Below, piece by piece: positions 39,871-53,900 of a DNA stretch of 64,000 bases (its first letter is position 1; the number at the start of each line of letters is the position of its first letter). The DNA comes from Cucumis sativus (taxonomy: Eukaryota > Streptophyta > Magnoliopsida > Cucurbitales > Cucurbitaceae): NCBI RefSeq assembly GCF_000004075.3, contig NC_026655.2, positions 4,712,001 through 4,776,000 of the forward strand, written 5' to 3'. The notes under the pieces are model-generated. The model ran no database searches, was not told the DNA's origin, and saw only the letters and a list, made by a program, of their open reading frames with translations. A program made the translations under genes and the position numbers.

Positions 39871-41534
39871 TATATATTGAAATCTTACATTCTTTCCATT
39901 TGAATTTTAAATGATTAGAAGTATGAAATTTTCTTTTATACAAGTTTGGATATAGATTTGTATGAGCTCATCAATTTAACAATAGTCAGAACTCTCAGAT
40001 TTCTGACCATTCATTCGTTTATTGTAGAATTGTTCACTGATGATGGTGGTTGCTAAGAATAATATTTGACATACAAAGACTTTCTACCTTTTTTTATGAG
40101 TTTTTGCAATTTGTTCGTTGCCAATAATAATTAATTATATAATATGTGAGACATTAAATAGCCACAAAAAATAGGAACGAATATTATTATTGTTATTTTA
40201 ATTTCCATCAAGTGTGGAGAGAATTTAGTGACGATGGTTGAATTTCTCTCGAGAAAACACCGTGTTTCCCTCACCGACAGAGCCGACAGCTCGACCGAAT
40301 TTTGCCTTTTTGATAATTCACTTATTTTGTTTCTTATTTTTATTTTTTAAAAGTATTTTAATACAAGTTGGGTAGGAAAATCGAAGGTACGACTTCTCCA
40401 CTATTTATTGTCAGTTTTGACTTGTTTCTTATTTTTTTCGCACTTTATATTAAAAAATATTAAAACTATTTATAAAATAGAGTAGAATTCATTTTTCTTT
40501 TCGATTTTGTCCAAGTTTTCTTTCTCATTCGTTATCTATAATAATTATCGAAAACAATTTTTAAAAATAGAAATTTTGAACTTTTGAATTAAAAGATTAA
40601 TATAATATAAATTATTTTCAAATTATGTTGGTGCTTGTATTGATAATTAAATTCATTCTATCTTAATTGAGTTATATTTTTCTTCGTTTTAGAAAAAACT
40701 TTTAAATTATATTTTATAAACTTAAATTTAAATAAGTAAAGGATTCATTTTTAAATATAATCAGACAATAGATTTATAATTTCAAGTGCATGATCATTTA
40801 AAATAATATTTTACATTAAATTTATATTTACATTTTCTTCTTTTTTTTAAAAGATAAATTGGGTATGATAATTTGACCTTGCAATCTTAACGGATGCTAG
40901 TTAAGTTAAGCGGACATCGATCCATCCATTTTTCAAATAATTTTAGACAATAATAATTATAAAAAAAAAGATTTTGAGAAATGGGATGGTTCTCTTAAAC
41001 AGAAAAATAGGTTGTAAATATCGTGTAATACACAGAATACTCCAACCACAATCAACCGCGATTTTTATTCCTCTTGTGAAAAAAATATTTTGGAATTTAC
41101 TTTTCTACGTCAATTTTGTTCCTAATGATAAATAAATCCTCTTTGGAAAGGAAAAAAAGAAAATAATGTGAAAAAATAAGGTGTTCAAGTTTAATTCAAA
41201 TGAATAGCGTCGAAGAGAGTCAAAGTAGAAAATGAAAAGCTTCATTTTGATCGATGAATTTGATTGTACGCGCGTGTTATGATATGAAGATTGAAGAACA
41301 AAGCCTTTTCTTTTAATTATTGTTATTATTATTTAGTACTTCGATTTTACAGCTTCCAATTGAAAATCCAATCATTCTCTCCCACTTTTCTTTTTTGCTT
41401 TTAATTGATATTCTTCATCGGAGCAAACAGAGTGGTAGGTGAAGGTTTCTCTTTCTTCGGATCGTAAGATTAGATCCTTTCTTTCTTTCTTCTTCGTCTC
41501 AATTTGAAGAACGAGTTCGAACAATTTCGAGTAG

Positions 41535-43836
41535 ATGTCCCCGTCGAATAGTTCACCCAGTGGAGTTAATGGACATGGAGGATCGAATTACATAGAGCAT
41601 CAAATTTCTAGAATGGATACTCTCGCTGGAATCGCCATAAAGTACGGAGTCGAGGTAAACTTTCGTTGTTCCTTTTTCTTTCATCAAATTTTCTTATGTT
41701 GTTCTGTCGGTGTGATTTTTTTTTTTCTTTTCCTGAGTTGACTTGATTCGATTTTGTGAGGTCTGGAAGGGAATTGAAGTTCTTAATTTTGATTCATTTT
41801 TTTTGGAGTGATTTCACCACGCCTATCAAACTTTATCCCAATTGTTGCATATGTATATTGTGATGATAATGTTTAATTGGGAGTTTGATTGTATCTATAT
41901 GTTCAGTTTCGTTTGGAAACTCAGAATGTTTAATATTAGGGCGAAATGTTTATGTGTTTTTTTGTATATCCAATTCCATTAGCTGTGCTTCTCTGCTGGA
42001 TGTACCTTAACAGTGTTCTGTTGCCCCAAATAGATATCTTCAGCTCTGAACTTCATCGGTTCTGAGGTTACTTTTGGTCGATTGCATTTGGCTGAGGGGA
42101 AAAGATGATGAAGCCAAACAATCGAAAGTTCGTATTGTATTTTATATGTTCATAGTCTTTGTTAACTTAAATGCCTCGGTTGCGGGATGAATAATCGATT
42201 ATTCTTTATTTTCCACTCTATCTTGCTTACTGAAGTTCCCTTCATATTCTTTTAGTTCATAAAATTCTAACTAGGTTGTTAGTAGAGATTTGTTTGAACA
42301 ATCATATCCTTAGGGTTGATCTTAGACTCATCAATCTATTTGTGATTTAATTGGTGGTTACCCTTATTTTCATTCCTTACCGATGCTCTAAAACGTATAG
42401 GTAGCTGACATTAGGAGATTGAATGGCTTGGCAGCAGATCTTCAAATGTTTGCTTTGAAGAAGCTAAGAATTCCTCTACCGGGTAGACATCCGCCATCAC
42501 CCAGCCTGTCTGATGGTTCTGCCGTTACTGGGTATTTCTTGTTGTCAATTTCTAGTAGAATTTATATCATTTTGTGGATTGTGATTAAGCTTTTAGTTTG
42601 TTTATGTTTGCTGCTCATACCTCAAAACTAAAGTCTGTCTTAGTCCAGTTGTCGATGCGCTGTTTTAAGCAAATATAGTATAGATACATTGAGGCTGCGG
42701 TTAGGGGTGTGAAATGAGATACTTGGGAATCTTATTGTTGCATATTTACAATCGGGGAACGAATCATGTGCGGAGTTTATTTTATGTTATAGTTATATAC
42801 ATGTTTTGTAGGATTATGACACCCATCTAAGTCGCGCCCAAACAACTTAAGTTGCAATCAACTGTGCATTAGTTTTAGCGATTAGATTGAGATTATTTTG
42901 CTGGGGTTATATAAATCATTATGCATAATTTGAGCATTTACCATGCTGATATTCGTTGCATAAAATTAGAACCCCCCTCCATGAACTGTTCAAGTTTTAT
43001 CTAATGGATTTTTCCAAATGTATTGCAGAAATGGATCTGTAAATGAAGAGCCTCTACATTTAGGCCAACCTACCAATATGCTAAACTCTTTGCAATCTTG
43101 GAGATTGAAATCACCAAACCAAAAAGCCTCCCCTGCCATGAGCACATTGCAAAAATACTATGGTCTAAGTTCACAAACTCTTGAGACCTCGTCAGTAGAC
43201 ATGGAGATGTCTGTATACAGAACTGAAAATTCAAATTCCACTGGCGATGGGTTGTTTTCCAGAACCTCTGTACTCTCTACACCACCTCTAAACATTTACT
43301 CGAAGACCAGGAAATATGCTGGTAGTTTCTGGACTGATAATGACTCAATAACCGAGCATCTATTACGTACAGATTCCGGAGATGTAGAGAGTGAGAAATC
43401 TGATGAGAAATTAGTTCGAAGGCGTCAAAAAGCTGAAGTCGACAATGGTGTTACCACCACAGAGAGATCGCTGAAGGGCGAAAATAGCAACGGAAACTAT
43501 TTTTCTCCTTCAAATGGAAAGAGTTTAGCCATGAGGCTAAAATCAGGTAGCAGAACTGCTCTGTTATCAGATTCAGATCCAGTGTGGATAAATTCGATTC
43601 CAGTAGGATTAGGAGATGATATAATTACTGATGGAACTTCTGAAGTTCATAAATCGTTAAGTACATCAAACCTGAGAGACCAAGATAACAGCAATTCAAC
43701 GTCTGTATGGTCAACTGCAAAGTGGAGTTTGAAGCCAGACTTGCAAGCTCTCTCAAGCGTTGCAATCTCAAAACCATTGTTTGATGGTTTGCCAAATCCA
43801 ATCACAGGCCGCAGGAACAAAGCTGCTCTTGATTAA
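41535..43836 (+). CDS. LysM domain-containing protein, intracellular type (3 exons)
   Basis: Exons: 41535-41654, 42401-42531, 43029-43836. GT-AG junctions in phase give 352 residues. A single LysM domain lies at about residues 19-67: IEHQISRMDTLAGIAIKYGV, then VADIRRLNGLAADLQMFALK and LRIPLPG, split by intron 1. LysM folds bind chitin or peptidoglycan-like sugars in many proteins. This family (plant LysM proteins without signal peptide or kinase) has no proven ligand. No signal peptide or membrane segment is visible. The remaining 280 residues are Ser/Asn-rich and probably disordered; conserved-looking pieces include ALSSVAISKPLFDGLPNPIT near the C-terminus. The start is the first ATG after a pyrimidine-rich leader, and the short Ser/Gly tail before the LysM domain fits the family. 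Confidence 0.88.
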
Positions 43837-44488
43837 CCATGTTCATAACTCTGTTCATATTCTTGCTCGTCGAACTGCTTTGATTCATTCATTTGGGCCG
43901 GAAATTCTTTTGGGAAATGTTGTTACATGAATGTATAGGTAGGAAGGCAAAATAAGAGAGAGATTGACGTTTAAGGAAGTTGATAATAGTAAATACAACA
44001 CCAAAATATATATATATATAGTTCTTTTCTTCTTGTCAGATTTGAGTCGTCTGGTGTAAGAGGCAGAAGCACTTTCATTTGTACTTAAGATTATTCGTTT
44101 CCGTTAACTTTCCAAGAAAAATACAGCCTTTCATAAATATGGATGAGTGATATCACTTTAATATTCAGCTTACATGCACATTTGTTCAGTAGAGGTGCTT
44201 TTTTATATAGATTTAAATTAATTTGATGCTGTATATTCAACCAAAACTCAAAATCATTCAAAGCTTGCTAAATATTTTCCAATCATAAAAAAAAGAGAAA
44301 GGAATCCATTGTGAATCTCTGAAAAAGATTTCAAAATATTGACGCATTCGATACTACAGCTCAAGTTGTAGAAACAAAATTCCAGTTTACTTTCTTTGCC
44401 TAGAATAAACACTATGTCAAAGACTCTCTTGCTCAGAGTTCTATCTGACTCGTAGCCGTTCCAAAGATGGTTCGGGAAAAAAGATCAA
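43837..44488. other. 3' flanks of the convergent LysM and STT3B genes
   Basis: The two genes converge here and both 3' untranslated regions fall in this stretch, with a short (AT)n at about 44006-44020. Nothing else is seen. Confidence 0.5.
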
Positions 44489-47400
44489 TCACCACCTGTT
44501 ATTTGGTGGTTTGACTCTATAAATACGAACTATCCAATTAGATGTGGTGAATGCCTCCTCCAAGTGCTCAAGTTTGATATCCTTGTTGCCAATTTCAACT
44601 CCTCTGGCACGATCGAACCTGCAATCACAAAGAAACCAAGATAGGCAACCTCATTTGGATTCGGCAATTAATGCAACAGACAAACGCCAGTTCCCAGAAA
44701 ATGCGAAATTTGAATCTCCAACCTCCTCAAGGGAAAAGGTACATGCTAACTAATACAAAATTATGCTCATGATAGCCCATACAAGTATTCCAAGATATAC
44801 CTAAGTTTTCTTTTCTTTTTTTGATAGCATACATAAGTTATATAACAGTGATGAACAAGACTTAAAATGATCTACATTTAAAAGAACCAATGAGTGCATG
44901 TTTCATGCACATTAATAAGCTGTGTTTAAGGTCCCAAATTATACATACTAATACTTATAGGAAGGGTAAAAAATGTGAAAAAGAAAATGGCGGAGGAATG
45001 CGGGAGTGCAAGTTTGGTTATTGCGGTTGGGAGAATGTAGTTTGGGTGAAACCTTAGGGGACACTTTTGTGCAGAAATTGGGTTAGTGGCTTGGGGAGGA
45101 CAGAATCCCAGCTCTCTCGAACTGGTTGGTAAGGTTTATGTCGTTTGGTTATGCTTTCCTTTGTTATTGGCCATTGAGACTATTATCCTTTGTTGAATAT
45201 CAATAAACAGTGCTGCTCTGTTCTTTCTTTGATATTTCTGGTGTTTGGTTGGACCATTGTTAGGGAAGAAATCCTAACACTATGCTCCATCCACTGGTGT
45301 AACAAGTGAAGTCAACTGCTTTTACTAGTCCTAGTGTATGAACCAAAATAGATGCAATGCACAGTACAAATTGCTAATCAGCTTAGTCGTTCCTATTTGC
45401 AAGAACATGCTTGTGATATGAATATTCATTATGTATTACCCTTATTGTTGTCCTATCTGACTATGACAATAATTAACGAGTGCTGCCTTCATCCAGAAAA
45501 TAGAAATTTCATAAATTTTCTTCAGGGTTAATGGTGATAGATTCTGAACTTACCCAGGAGGCTTGCCATATTCTGTTACTAACTCCCCAAACCGATAATA
45601 CGAAAGTTTGTACCTGGTAACACAGAACAGTAAATCCGCATTCCCTCATATGAAGAGATATAAAAGGTAACAACATACATGCACATGAATAATCTTCCAT
45701 TGCTAAGAAACTTACATTAGACAATTCAACATCTTGGGAGCTGCTCCTTTGTCGACTCGGTACTCTCCATTCACCAGATAATCAGGCTCTTTAATTACAG
45801 GGAAAACACCACCTCCAATTCTCACCATCCACAAAAATCTGGTATGATACAACATTTTCATCAATAGGTGATGCAATAAATAAATAAATAAATAAATAAT
45901 ATAAGTGAGATGGGACTTTGCAGCCAAGGCACTCGTAGGACTAGTTTGACTGCCTATATCAAGGAATGTAAACTATATGGGAGAGAACATGTTACATAAT
46001 TTAAAACCAAACGAAGTCCAAGAATTTGACACATTAAACTAGAACATAACCCACCCAACAACCAAAAGAAAAAACAAAACCGTTCATTAGAAAGAGAAAA
46101 AAGGTGAAATGCCCTTACTTGTTAATATCGTCTGATGAATAGCCAGTCACACCACCAAAGACAACCAGCACATAATCAACATCAAGTGATCTCATTATTT
46201 CATATGCCTCACCTTCATAAGAAGACATAGCACGCCCAACAGTAGCAATGTGGGTATTATTCCAGGTATTGTTGTCAACAATGACAGTTCTGTTTCCCAT
46301 TGCTGTGATCTGGTAACCATAATCCCACCACGACATTATCTTAGCATCTTGAGGAGTATTTTGTCTGAGCCAAAAGTATGCCTCACGGTAGTCATCAAAG
46401 ATAACCCTGTTCCCATGAGCACCGCGTGCAGCCAAGACAATTGATGGAGATGAATAAGCTTCTGAGGTGACCCATGTACAGTGAGTTGCATACTTTGAAA
46501 GCAAGTAAAAAGCACCAAAGAGTAATGCAATAGCACCATTCTTTTGGAAAGGCTGGGATTGATCAAGAGATCCCTGTTGATTGGGGGGATAAAAATTAAA
46601 ACCAGACAAAGAAGAAAAAAATATTCTTTCTCATGAATATATGTGTAAACAATGCATATAACCTTTTAGTGCCTAAAAATTCAGATTGAAAAGAGTTTTT
46701 AGTCACTGGCCTAGAGAGATTCATGGTTCAACATCTTTTTAACATATTAATACAACCAAAGAATACTCAGAAGAAAAAACACCTTGACAAAAAATAAGCA
46801 TATGTAATTAGTCAGCTATAGTACTCAATATAAGTGCACAACAAATACATTTCAACAATTCATTTCCAATCAAGACCGAACAGGGTTGAAAACTGTGTAA
46901 AACTAAAGATAAGGCATATAAACAGAGCTGGACTTACCTTAGAGAAACTCTTGGCGTTGCTGACCCCTTTACTAGAACTAATCTGAGAAACCTTTGGTTT
47001 AGCTCTCAATAATTGGGTCAAGTTCTTTATTGTAGCAGAGACAGCTATAGCACTGATAAGACATACTGCAGGTGTAGCAACAAGAATTAATCTTACCATA
47101 ACTCCAGCAAAGTACATGCTAGTGAGACCGTACATGACTATGAAAATCGTAGCATCTGACAAGCGCTTGAAGCAAAAGTAGAGACCAGCTGGGAAAAGGA
47201 AAAGCAAAATGTGGAAGTCAAACATGAAAGATGACCAAGCTGTCGGTTGGTGTTCAGAGACAGATGCTATTATAGGTATGTGATCTTTTGCATATGTTGG
47301 ATCCAAAAGAGAATAAAACCGCCCAGTCCATGGGGATATATACCCTGACGCAGTGCCAACTCCCAAAGCAACGGTACCCACAGCAACTGCACTAGTTACC

Positions 47401-49036
47401 GTGATCTTCAAAAAGGCTTGAAACAGTTTGGTATCACTGAGCATGTACTTCACCCAGTCCAAGAAGTAAAATACCTGTAAGAGAGGTCAATTAGTTCGAT
47501 GAATGAAATGACTTGCATTCAACAACCAATAAGATGCCATAAACATTCTCTCCACTGCCTAGTTTTGAGTCAGGTAACCATTACTTCATATGGGAGTAAA
47601 AGACAGGGTTAAAGACAAGGTCAGCTGAAACAATCCTTTGCTTCATAAGTTATCAACACCACCACCATCACCAATAACAACAACAATAAACAAAAGCAAT
47701 TTTCCTTCATATGATGAAACTGAAAACAATTTAACAGATATACGTCTTTTTACATTTATCGTCTAGGCCCCACCCATGGGCAGATTTTCCTTGCCCAAAA
47801 CCAGAAGCTAGCTCTAGACAGCTCATAGATTTTTTTTTCTATATAAAGCTTTGCACCTAGATGATGTTCCTTGAACGACAACATAAATACCCAACATTGA
47901 AATGTTCCTTATCCTATTATTGGGATCAACGTTATTACAGCACTAGTAAAATTTTAGTTTCTTTACCTTCTCCCAAAATGATGCCACACTTCATCATATA
48001 ACAACTCAGACAATCCAAACTAATTTATTCTGCTAACAGATGCTATATACGATCAGAAAATTACAAATTCAACAAAGAGATAATAAAGAATCATTGCCTG
48101 AATCAAGAAGAAGACGCCCATCGCAGCCATATGCTCCCCAGACTGAACATGCTGAAAGCCAACAAATCGAATTTGCATAGCAAGCAGCATTCCCAAGATA
48201 TACATACAATTATACGCCACATACAATCGCATGGAGTATCTTCCCGTTATTAGAAGAACTAGCACATAAAGTGGAATCAGATTAATTATAAATACATAGC
48301 CACCCCACGCCGAAACCATATAGAAGTACCCAAAAGCCGAGGCAAGAGCCCAAGCAAGAGATCCAGTATTCACCGCCTTCACGAATAGATAGAATGTCAA
48401 CAACAGCGCAAAAATGGCAACTCCTTCATTATCATACGATCCCGCAACAGATCTCGAAATGTAACCTGGACAAATAGCAATCAAAGCAGCTGCAACAAGC
48501 CCAGCACCTGAGTCCCAGATTTCTTTCCCAAAAAAGTAAGCAACCAATGTGGTATTTGATGCGAAAAATGGAGCCGTCAACACACAGACCTCACGAATAT
48601 GCACTGCGAACTTCAGAAACCGCAGCCCCCAGTAGATAATAGCGGCCGTGACCATAAGTCCAGGATAAAGCGTCCCTCCAATGATTCGACCGAGAGGATA
48701 CCAACTCTCAGAATCAAACCAATTCCAGAATTCATAAAACCCCTTCTGCGTGAGGAAGAGCGTAGTTCGATAATTGAAGTAGGGATCAAACTCATGGATC
48801 ATCGACTCATACCGTAGAACACTGAAGAGCCTAGTAATGAAAGCCAAAACATAGACGAGGAAAAGGATTGAAACCCGGATCAGAAGCTCCTGTTGCTTCG
48901 TTTTTAACTTAAATGATTTGAAGGAAAAACTGTCTAACAGACCAGATTTAGCATTCGAAGTGATCGTTGCAGAGTTGGTCTGATTATTCGATCCAGATTT
49001 AACAGAACCATTGACAGGCTCGATCTTCCCACCCAT
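44489..49036 (-). CDS. STT3B: Oligosaccharyltransferase catalytic subunit STT3B (6 exons)
   Basis: Exons in transcript order: 49036-48098, 47474-46938, 46573-46119, 45838-45716, 45613-45554, 44618-44489, giving 747 residues. STT3 transfers the lipid-linked oligosaccharide to Asn-X-Ser/Thr sites in the ER lumen. Catalytic landmarks are present: acidic motif [10 protein letters not shown] (Asp84), SYDNEG (Asp202, Glu204), the loop motif SVSEHQPT, and the signature WWDYG at 574-578, followed by [15 protein letters not shown]. The first two-thirds has many membrane helices; the C-terminal third is luminal. The N-terminus (MGGKIEP) and the end ([15 protein letters not shown]) match plant STT3B, not STT3A. 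An in-frame Met 12 codons upstream (49072) is less likely because the family starts at MGGK. Intron 1 has a GC donor (CAG|GCAATG); the others are GT-AG. Confidence 0.94.
44990..45285 (+). mobile_element. LTR-like fragment in STT3B intron 5
   Basis: On the strand opposite to STT3B, the segment has an 'aataaa' motif in 'ttgaatatcaataaacagtg', a T-rich tail, and ends 'gttagggaagaaatcctaac', a short inverted repeat as seen at LTR ends. No coding part remains and no target-site duplication was found. Confidence 0.3.
45876..45900. repeat. (AAAT)n microsatellite
   Basis: Six 'aaat' units lie just downstream of the exon 3 donor side of STT3B intron 3. Confidence 0.9.
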
Positions 49037-49330
49037 GATTGGAGAGATTAACGAAAATGTTGTTGATTTCAAGTCGCGATAAGGAAATTGAAATTCGAGT
49101 CAACACTAAGAAATTCCCATGGAAGGGTTTTGCGAGTGGAGAAATGGAGCAAAACCCTAAAATAACAGAATGGATGAAGAAAGGAGGGGGTAAAGCTAAA
49201 TCTAGAGAAGGTGATAGTAGAGCGGGGAAGAGAGAGGAAAGAGTAACATCAAAACGAATTATACAGAATTTGGATTGTCGCAAGATGATGGACGACTTGC
49301 ATATTCTCAACTTCTTTTGAATATTCAAAA

Positions 49331-49365
49331 TGGGCCATAATTGGGCTTTATGAATGTTTGGGCTT
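49331..49365 (-). promoter_or_regulatory. Cluster of TGGGCC/TTGGGC elements upstream of STT3B
   Basis: TGGGCC at 49331-49336 and TTGGGCTT at 49341-49348 and 49358-49365 lie about 300 bases upstream of the ATG. Such clusters are typical of plant housekeeping promoters. Function is inferred. Confidence 0.4.
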
Positions 49366-49823
49366 AATGTTGGACTTGAGCTTTCAGATCTCTTTATACT
49401 GATCCATTTCAAATTCCTTTTTACTGGTTCAGTTTTGGCATCTGTCAGAAAAGAACCCCAAATGGGAATGCATTTGAATTAAATTAGCCTCTTCTCAAAC
49501 AATAATAATAATAAATATTATGGTCTATAATTCAAATATCTTTACCTTTATTATACTACGAAAATATTTAAATTTTAACCACCTCACCCAACATATAGTT
49601 AATACATTAAAAGAAACGTTTGGGATGGAGTGAAAATTATACTTGTCAATCTTAGAGAAATTATGTTGACATAGAACTGAGGTTCTCCCAAAAGCTAAGG
49701 TTTTAACTTCATGGCATTGTTATAGAATAATGGACAATTATTGTTAGTTTATTCTTATGAATCAATCTACACATTCCTTCTATACGTGGAAAAAAAATCT
49801 CGATAATATTGTACACTATAATG

Positions 49824-49924
49824 AAAGTCTATCTAAAAATTGTGTGCACTAGTAAGAAACACAACTTTTTTTAAAAAGTCTAACTAAAAATTGTCGTGCA
49901 CTCGTAAGAAACACAACTTTTTTG
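49824..49924. repeat. 51-base imperfect tandem duplication
   Basis: Two units of 'aaagtct..ctaaaaattgt' and 'gtaagaaacacaactttttt' lie head to tail. Confidence 0.85.
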
Positions 49925-50956
49925 AAGATGCAGACTCAATGATTCAAAATTAACAAAAACTTGCTTAATGCTACATTTGATTCTAGTTCGATTGATGTTT
50001 TGGTTAGGAATTAGAAAAGCTAGTCATTCAAGGATAGCTTAGTAAATACAAATGCAATTTTGGAGGTCAAAATGACGATGGGTCATATATTTTAACCATC
50101 TAACAAAATTGAAACGAATGAAATGGGTCAACAAGGGAATCAATTAGATTACAGGAATCTCTCTTTTACAAAGTAAAAAGCTTGTGTCTTGTGAAAATAA
50201 ATTTTTATTTCATTTTTGTCTATCAAACTGCAAAATTACAATCAAATCCATTCAAAATATATCTAAATTGCACATTTCTATTTAAAATGACTTTCCAGAA
50301 AAAAGTTGTGCAAAAGTGTTTTTTTTTACTTGAAAAGCAATTCAAACAGGACCTTTCTATCTTCAAACTACCGCTCATACCACAACATGGCGTATGAAAA
50401 CTTACTCATTGTTACAAAAAAATTACTTCTTCCTACAACTATCAAATAAGGCGTCAAAGCCTGCTGTATCCAACCCGTATGCGATGGATCTATTGCATTT
50501 GATGCAGTGCATTATTTGCACTTACAATCCTTTTATTGTTTCATTTAAGACATTCCACCCCTTCGTAGTTAATTAGTTAAATTTTTACACTACGTCACGG
50601 GAGGAAAAAGAAGTCCCCCCAGTTCAACCTAATTCAGAAAATACAACTTGAATCAGTGTCTATTAGAAACAATCCAAATAGGAGGCACAAGATGTCAGCA
50701 GTATTATAATTACTTGATATAAAAAACGAAAATTGAATCAAACACAAAGTGTCTCTCTAAGTGAGTTTTAAAATGAATCTCCAGCAGTCAGAGGCTCCGG
50801 AACTCAAAACATTGAATGCCTCAAAAAATATCTCAACAACGAAAAGTTGGGTACCTCTTATTGAAAATTTTACACCATTTTAGGTGGAAGCAGGAACTCC
50901 AAATTGTGTAAAATGGAACGGTGGAACTCTGAAATCTTGAGATTTTAGTTTTCAAT

Positions 50957-53900
50957 CTAACTAACGAGGCCTCTCTGTTTGAAAACTTCAAGCATTGACA
51001 CACCAATTTTTGCAGGTGACTCGACCACCGTTACTCCAGCTTCTCGTAGTGTCTTGATTTTGTCTTGGGCTGTTCCTTTTCCACCTGAGACAATGGCTGC
51101 AAAATCCAAAAACCACAAATATTACAATGTATGGAGAAACTGGGAAGAATGGTCAGGGCAAGCTGTGTAAAAGAGTTAACACATTAAGAAATAAAGAACT
51201 CTTCAATCTAAAAATGTACATACCGCCAGCATGACCCATGCGACGGCCTGGAGGAGCAGTTAGGCCAGCAATGAATCCAACAATAGGCTTATCAGTCCCA
51301 CTTTCCTGTACCACAATAAACTTCTCAAAATGTTGCACTCTTTAACATCAAATCGATCAACAGATTGGAACCATTTAAAAAATTAGATACAATGACCAAA
51401 TTAGTTATTCGGTGTGTAGGAGAAAAGGCAATGTAAATCAAAATTTGTAGCTAAAAGCCTAAAACGGCAATATTGGCATGGAAATTTAGTTCATTGTACT
51501 TTGACATGAGAAGTAACAGCAGCAATGATATAGGAGAGTATTTAAGGAAGCCAATTCAAATATTATCTGATTCAAAAACTGCTCCTAAGAGCCAATGGAA
51601 GTCAAGTCATGTTCTGAAAACAATTAACCAGTAACCCTAATCCAATTAAGCAATGGACGAAGCAAAAATGTTATTCAAAAGTAGCTCGCTCAACTAGTTC
51701 ATGTCATTCCTGGATCATCTCAATAAACTTCATTAGAAAATGAATATAACGGTTCAACGTCCAAGGAGTGCATTATACAGCAAAACCATTAAAGAGATTG
51801 AACAAATCTGGAGGTAATCAATAAAAGAAGCAATGAACTCACGAATTATTGATAATGATGAGTTAGGCAATCAAAATATGTTAAGAAAGCTATACTGATT
51901 TTAAAAAGGCCAAAACCTTAATCAAAGCGGCAGCATCCTCTTCAGCAGTTCCACCTATTTCTCCAATTAGAACAATACCTGAAATTCATGAGGCATTGTA
52001 TCAGACTTTGTAGATCATTATCCACTTCTTAAAGCAAATTAGAACAGGTGGAGGAGAGAAATAGTGACTAACGATGATCCCCAATCCAGCCAGTTCAGTA
52101 TCATCTATTCATAACGTTTTACATCATTGACTATTCACAAGGTTCCCTGAGTCTATTCTCTTGACTCTAAATAAAAGAATATCTAAGCTTACAATCCTAG
52201 TAGCCATGTACCTTTGAAATATTATTATCCTAAAATGGACTAAAAACATATAAACCAGGTCTCACAATCCAAAAGGAAGAGACGACAAGAGAAAACAGAA
52301 GTGAATTCGATAAAATAAAAGATCATGCAAATATTCATAATTGTATGTGCATCAGGATTCATCATCTTTTCCCAAATAGAATATCATGCAATCAAAATTT
52401 GGAGTAAGAGACAAATAAATCAAAAACATGAATTACCTTCTGTCTGAGGATCAACAAGGAACTTCTCGATACAATCAACAAAGTTTGTCCCATTAAAGGG
52501 ATCCCCTCCAATACCTACGCAAGTGGATTGTCCAAGGCCAACAGCAGTTGTTTGAAAAACCTAAAAGGCATAAAAATGCGTAAATTAAATAAAAGTACAA
52601 GGAGTATCACATGTCACAGGGATGGAAGAAAATAGTAACCCAATAGAGAAGAGGTATCATGTTTTGCTCAGACCATTTCACCATGCTCATCTACTATGTG
52701 AAGAAATAAAATAAAATAAAATTTGATAGATGATGAGTGACATATCTTTTCCATAAGCTTTTTTCTTCAATAAAGAATAAATAGTGTGTATAAATGATAG
52801 GAAGGTTATGAGAGAATCTATCACTTGATTGATATAACAAAATTAGAACTCACAGCTTCATAAGTCAAGGTACCAGATCGTGATACTATGCCAATGCGAC
52901 CAGGTTTGTGGATGTATCCAGGCATAATTCCGATTTTACATTCTCCAGGCTTGATAATGCCAGGGCAATTAGGGCCAATCAATCTAGTTTTAGATTGTTT
53001 GTTTAAAGCAGCCTTAACTCGCACCTGAAACCCAAATATAGAGATTTTTTACCATTTTGAATAGAAGTTCAATGAACTATCTCAGCCACAATGTACAAAT
53101 AGTCAACATCCATGCGATAGATCTGTCCCAATAACTTCAACTTGGAATGCAAAATCTAAGCAATTAAACAATTCAATAGAACAACTTTCAATCAGCAATA
53201 CAGCTATTTATTTGGAACATGGCAAAGTTAGGTTAAATCTAGCTTTATTTTCTCTTATGCACATTCAAGAAACAAGGGGGAGGGGCAATATAAGGCTACA
53301 ATTTCAACCAACTCTAAAGTACAATAGTAAATATAGTTCACTGCCATATGGTATAATGACTTTCCCTTTTCCATTCCAGCTAACAGAGGCTCGGGCATAA
53401 GTAGTTTCTTCTTTTTCTTTTTTTGGTTCATAGTCCAACAAGCTACTCTTGTAGATTATAGTCGTAAGCTTGTTTTAGTATAGAAATGAAAAATATTGGC
53501 ATATGGTATAGATGATTCACCTTCTACCGTTCCAGTTGACCAGCCTGACAGTAGCTTCTTCTTTGGCTTAAAATCCATGTACAAAACAAGTTCTGTAAAT
53601 CAATCTCGAAATGCTATCAAAAGAATTCACTCTCTGTTCCCAAGGCCTCTTCTCCAGCATCTTTTGTGGATTAAGACATTAGTTTCTATCCTAAGCGTTT
53701 GTGCATAGGGAGTTATCCAACCACTGCTTTCAAACTTTTAGTTAGCTCCTATTTAATATTAACAATAACAATTAGTGCTTTTTTGTCTTCTTTAAGTTAA
53801 CTCCTTTCCTCTCCCCCTTTGTTGGGATGGCCATGCCAGAAACTTTAACAAGTGACACAATAACATAAGCTGCCACATTTGCTAATTACAAACAACTGGT

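Larger units (their letters stand above)
35592..41534. other. Long region between RING1 and the LysM gene
   Basis: 35592-38900 is less AT-rich than other spacers and T-biased on the plus strand. It contains two splice-bounded, open, exon-like islands (37996-38139 and 38674-38760) that may be 3' untranslated exons of RING1 or part of an unrecognised transcript. A diverged repeat shares 'ccctacctgaaaacttcaaa' near 37420 and 37557. 39050-39580 is a cluster of tandem duplications. 39600-41300 is AT-rich with nothing I recognise. 41340-41534 is the likely LysM-gene leader. Confidence 0.45.
49037..50956. other. Intergenic region between STT3B and succinyl-CoA ligase alpha
   Basis: 49037-49450 is the STT3B leader and promoter (minus strand), with TGGGCC-type elements. 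49824-49924 is a 51-base tandem duplication. The rest is AT-rich, and the last several hundred bases are probably the 3' flank of the succinyl-CoA ligase gene. No gene is supported. Confidence 0.5.

Noticed and set aside
46250-46566. Frames overlapping STT3B exon 3 on both strands
   Set aside because: Shadows of the conserved STT3B exon.
49037-49072. STT3B start at the upstream in-frame ATG
   Set aside because: The family N-terminus begins MGGK; the 12 extra residues have no counterpart.
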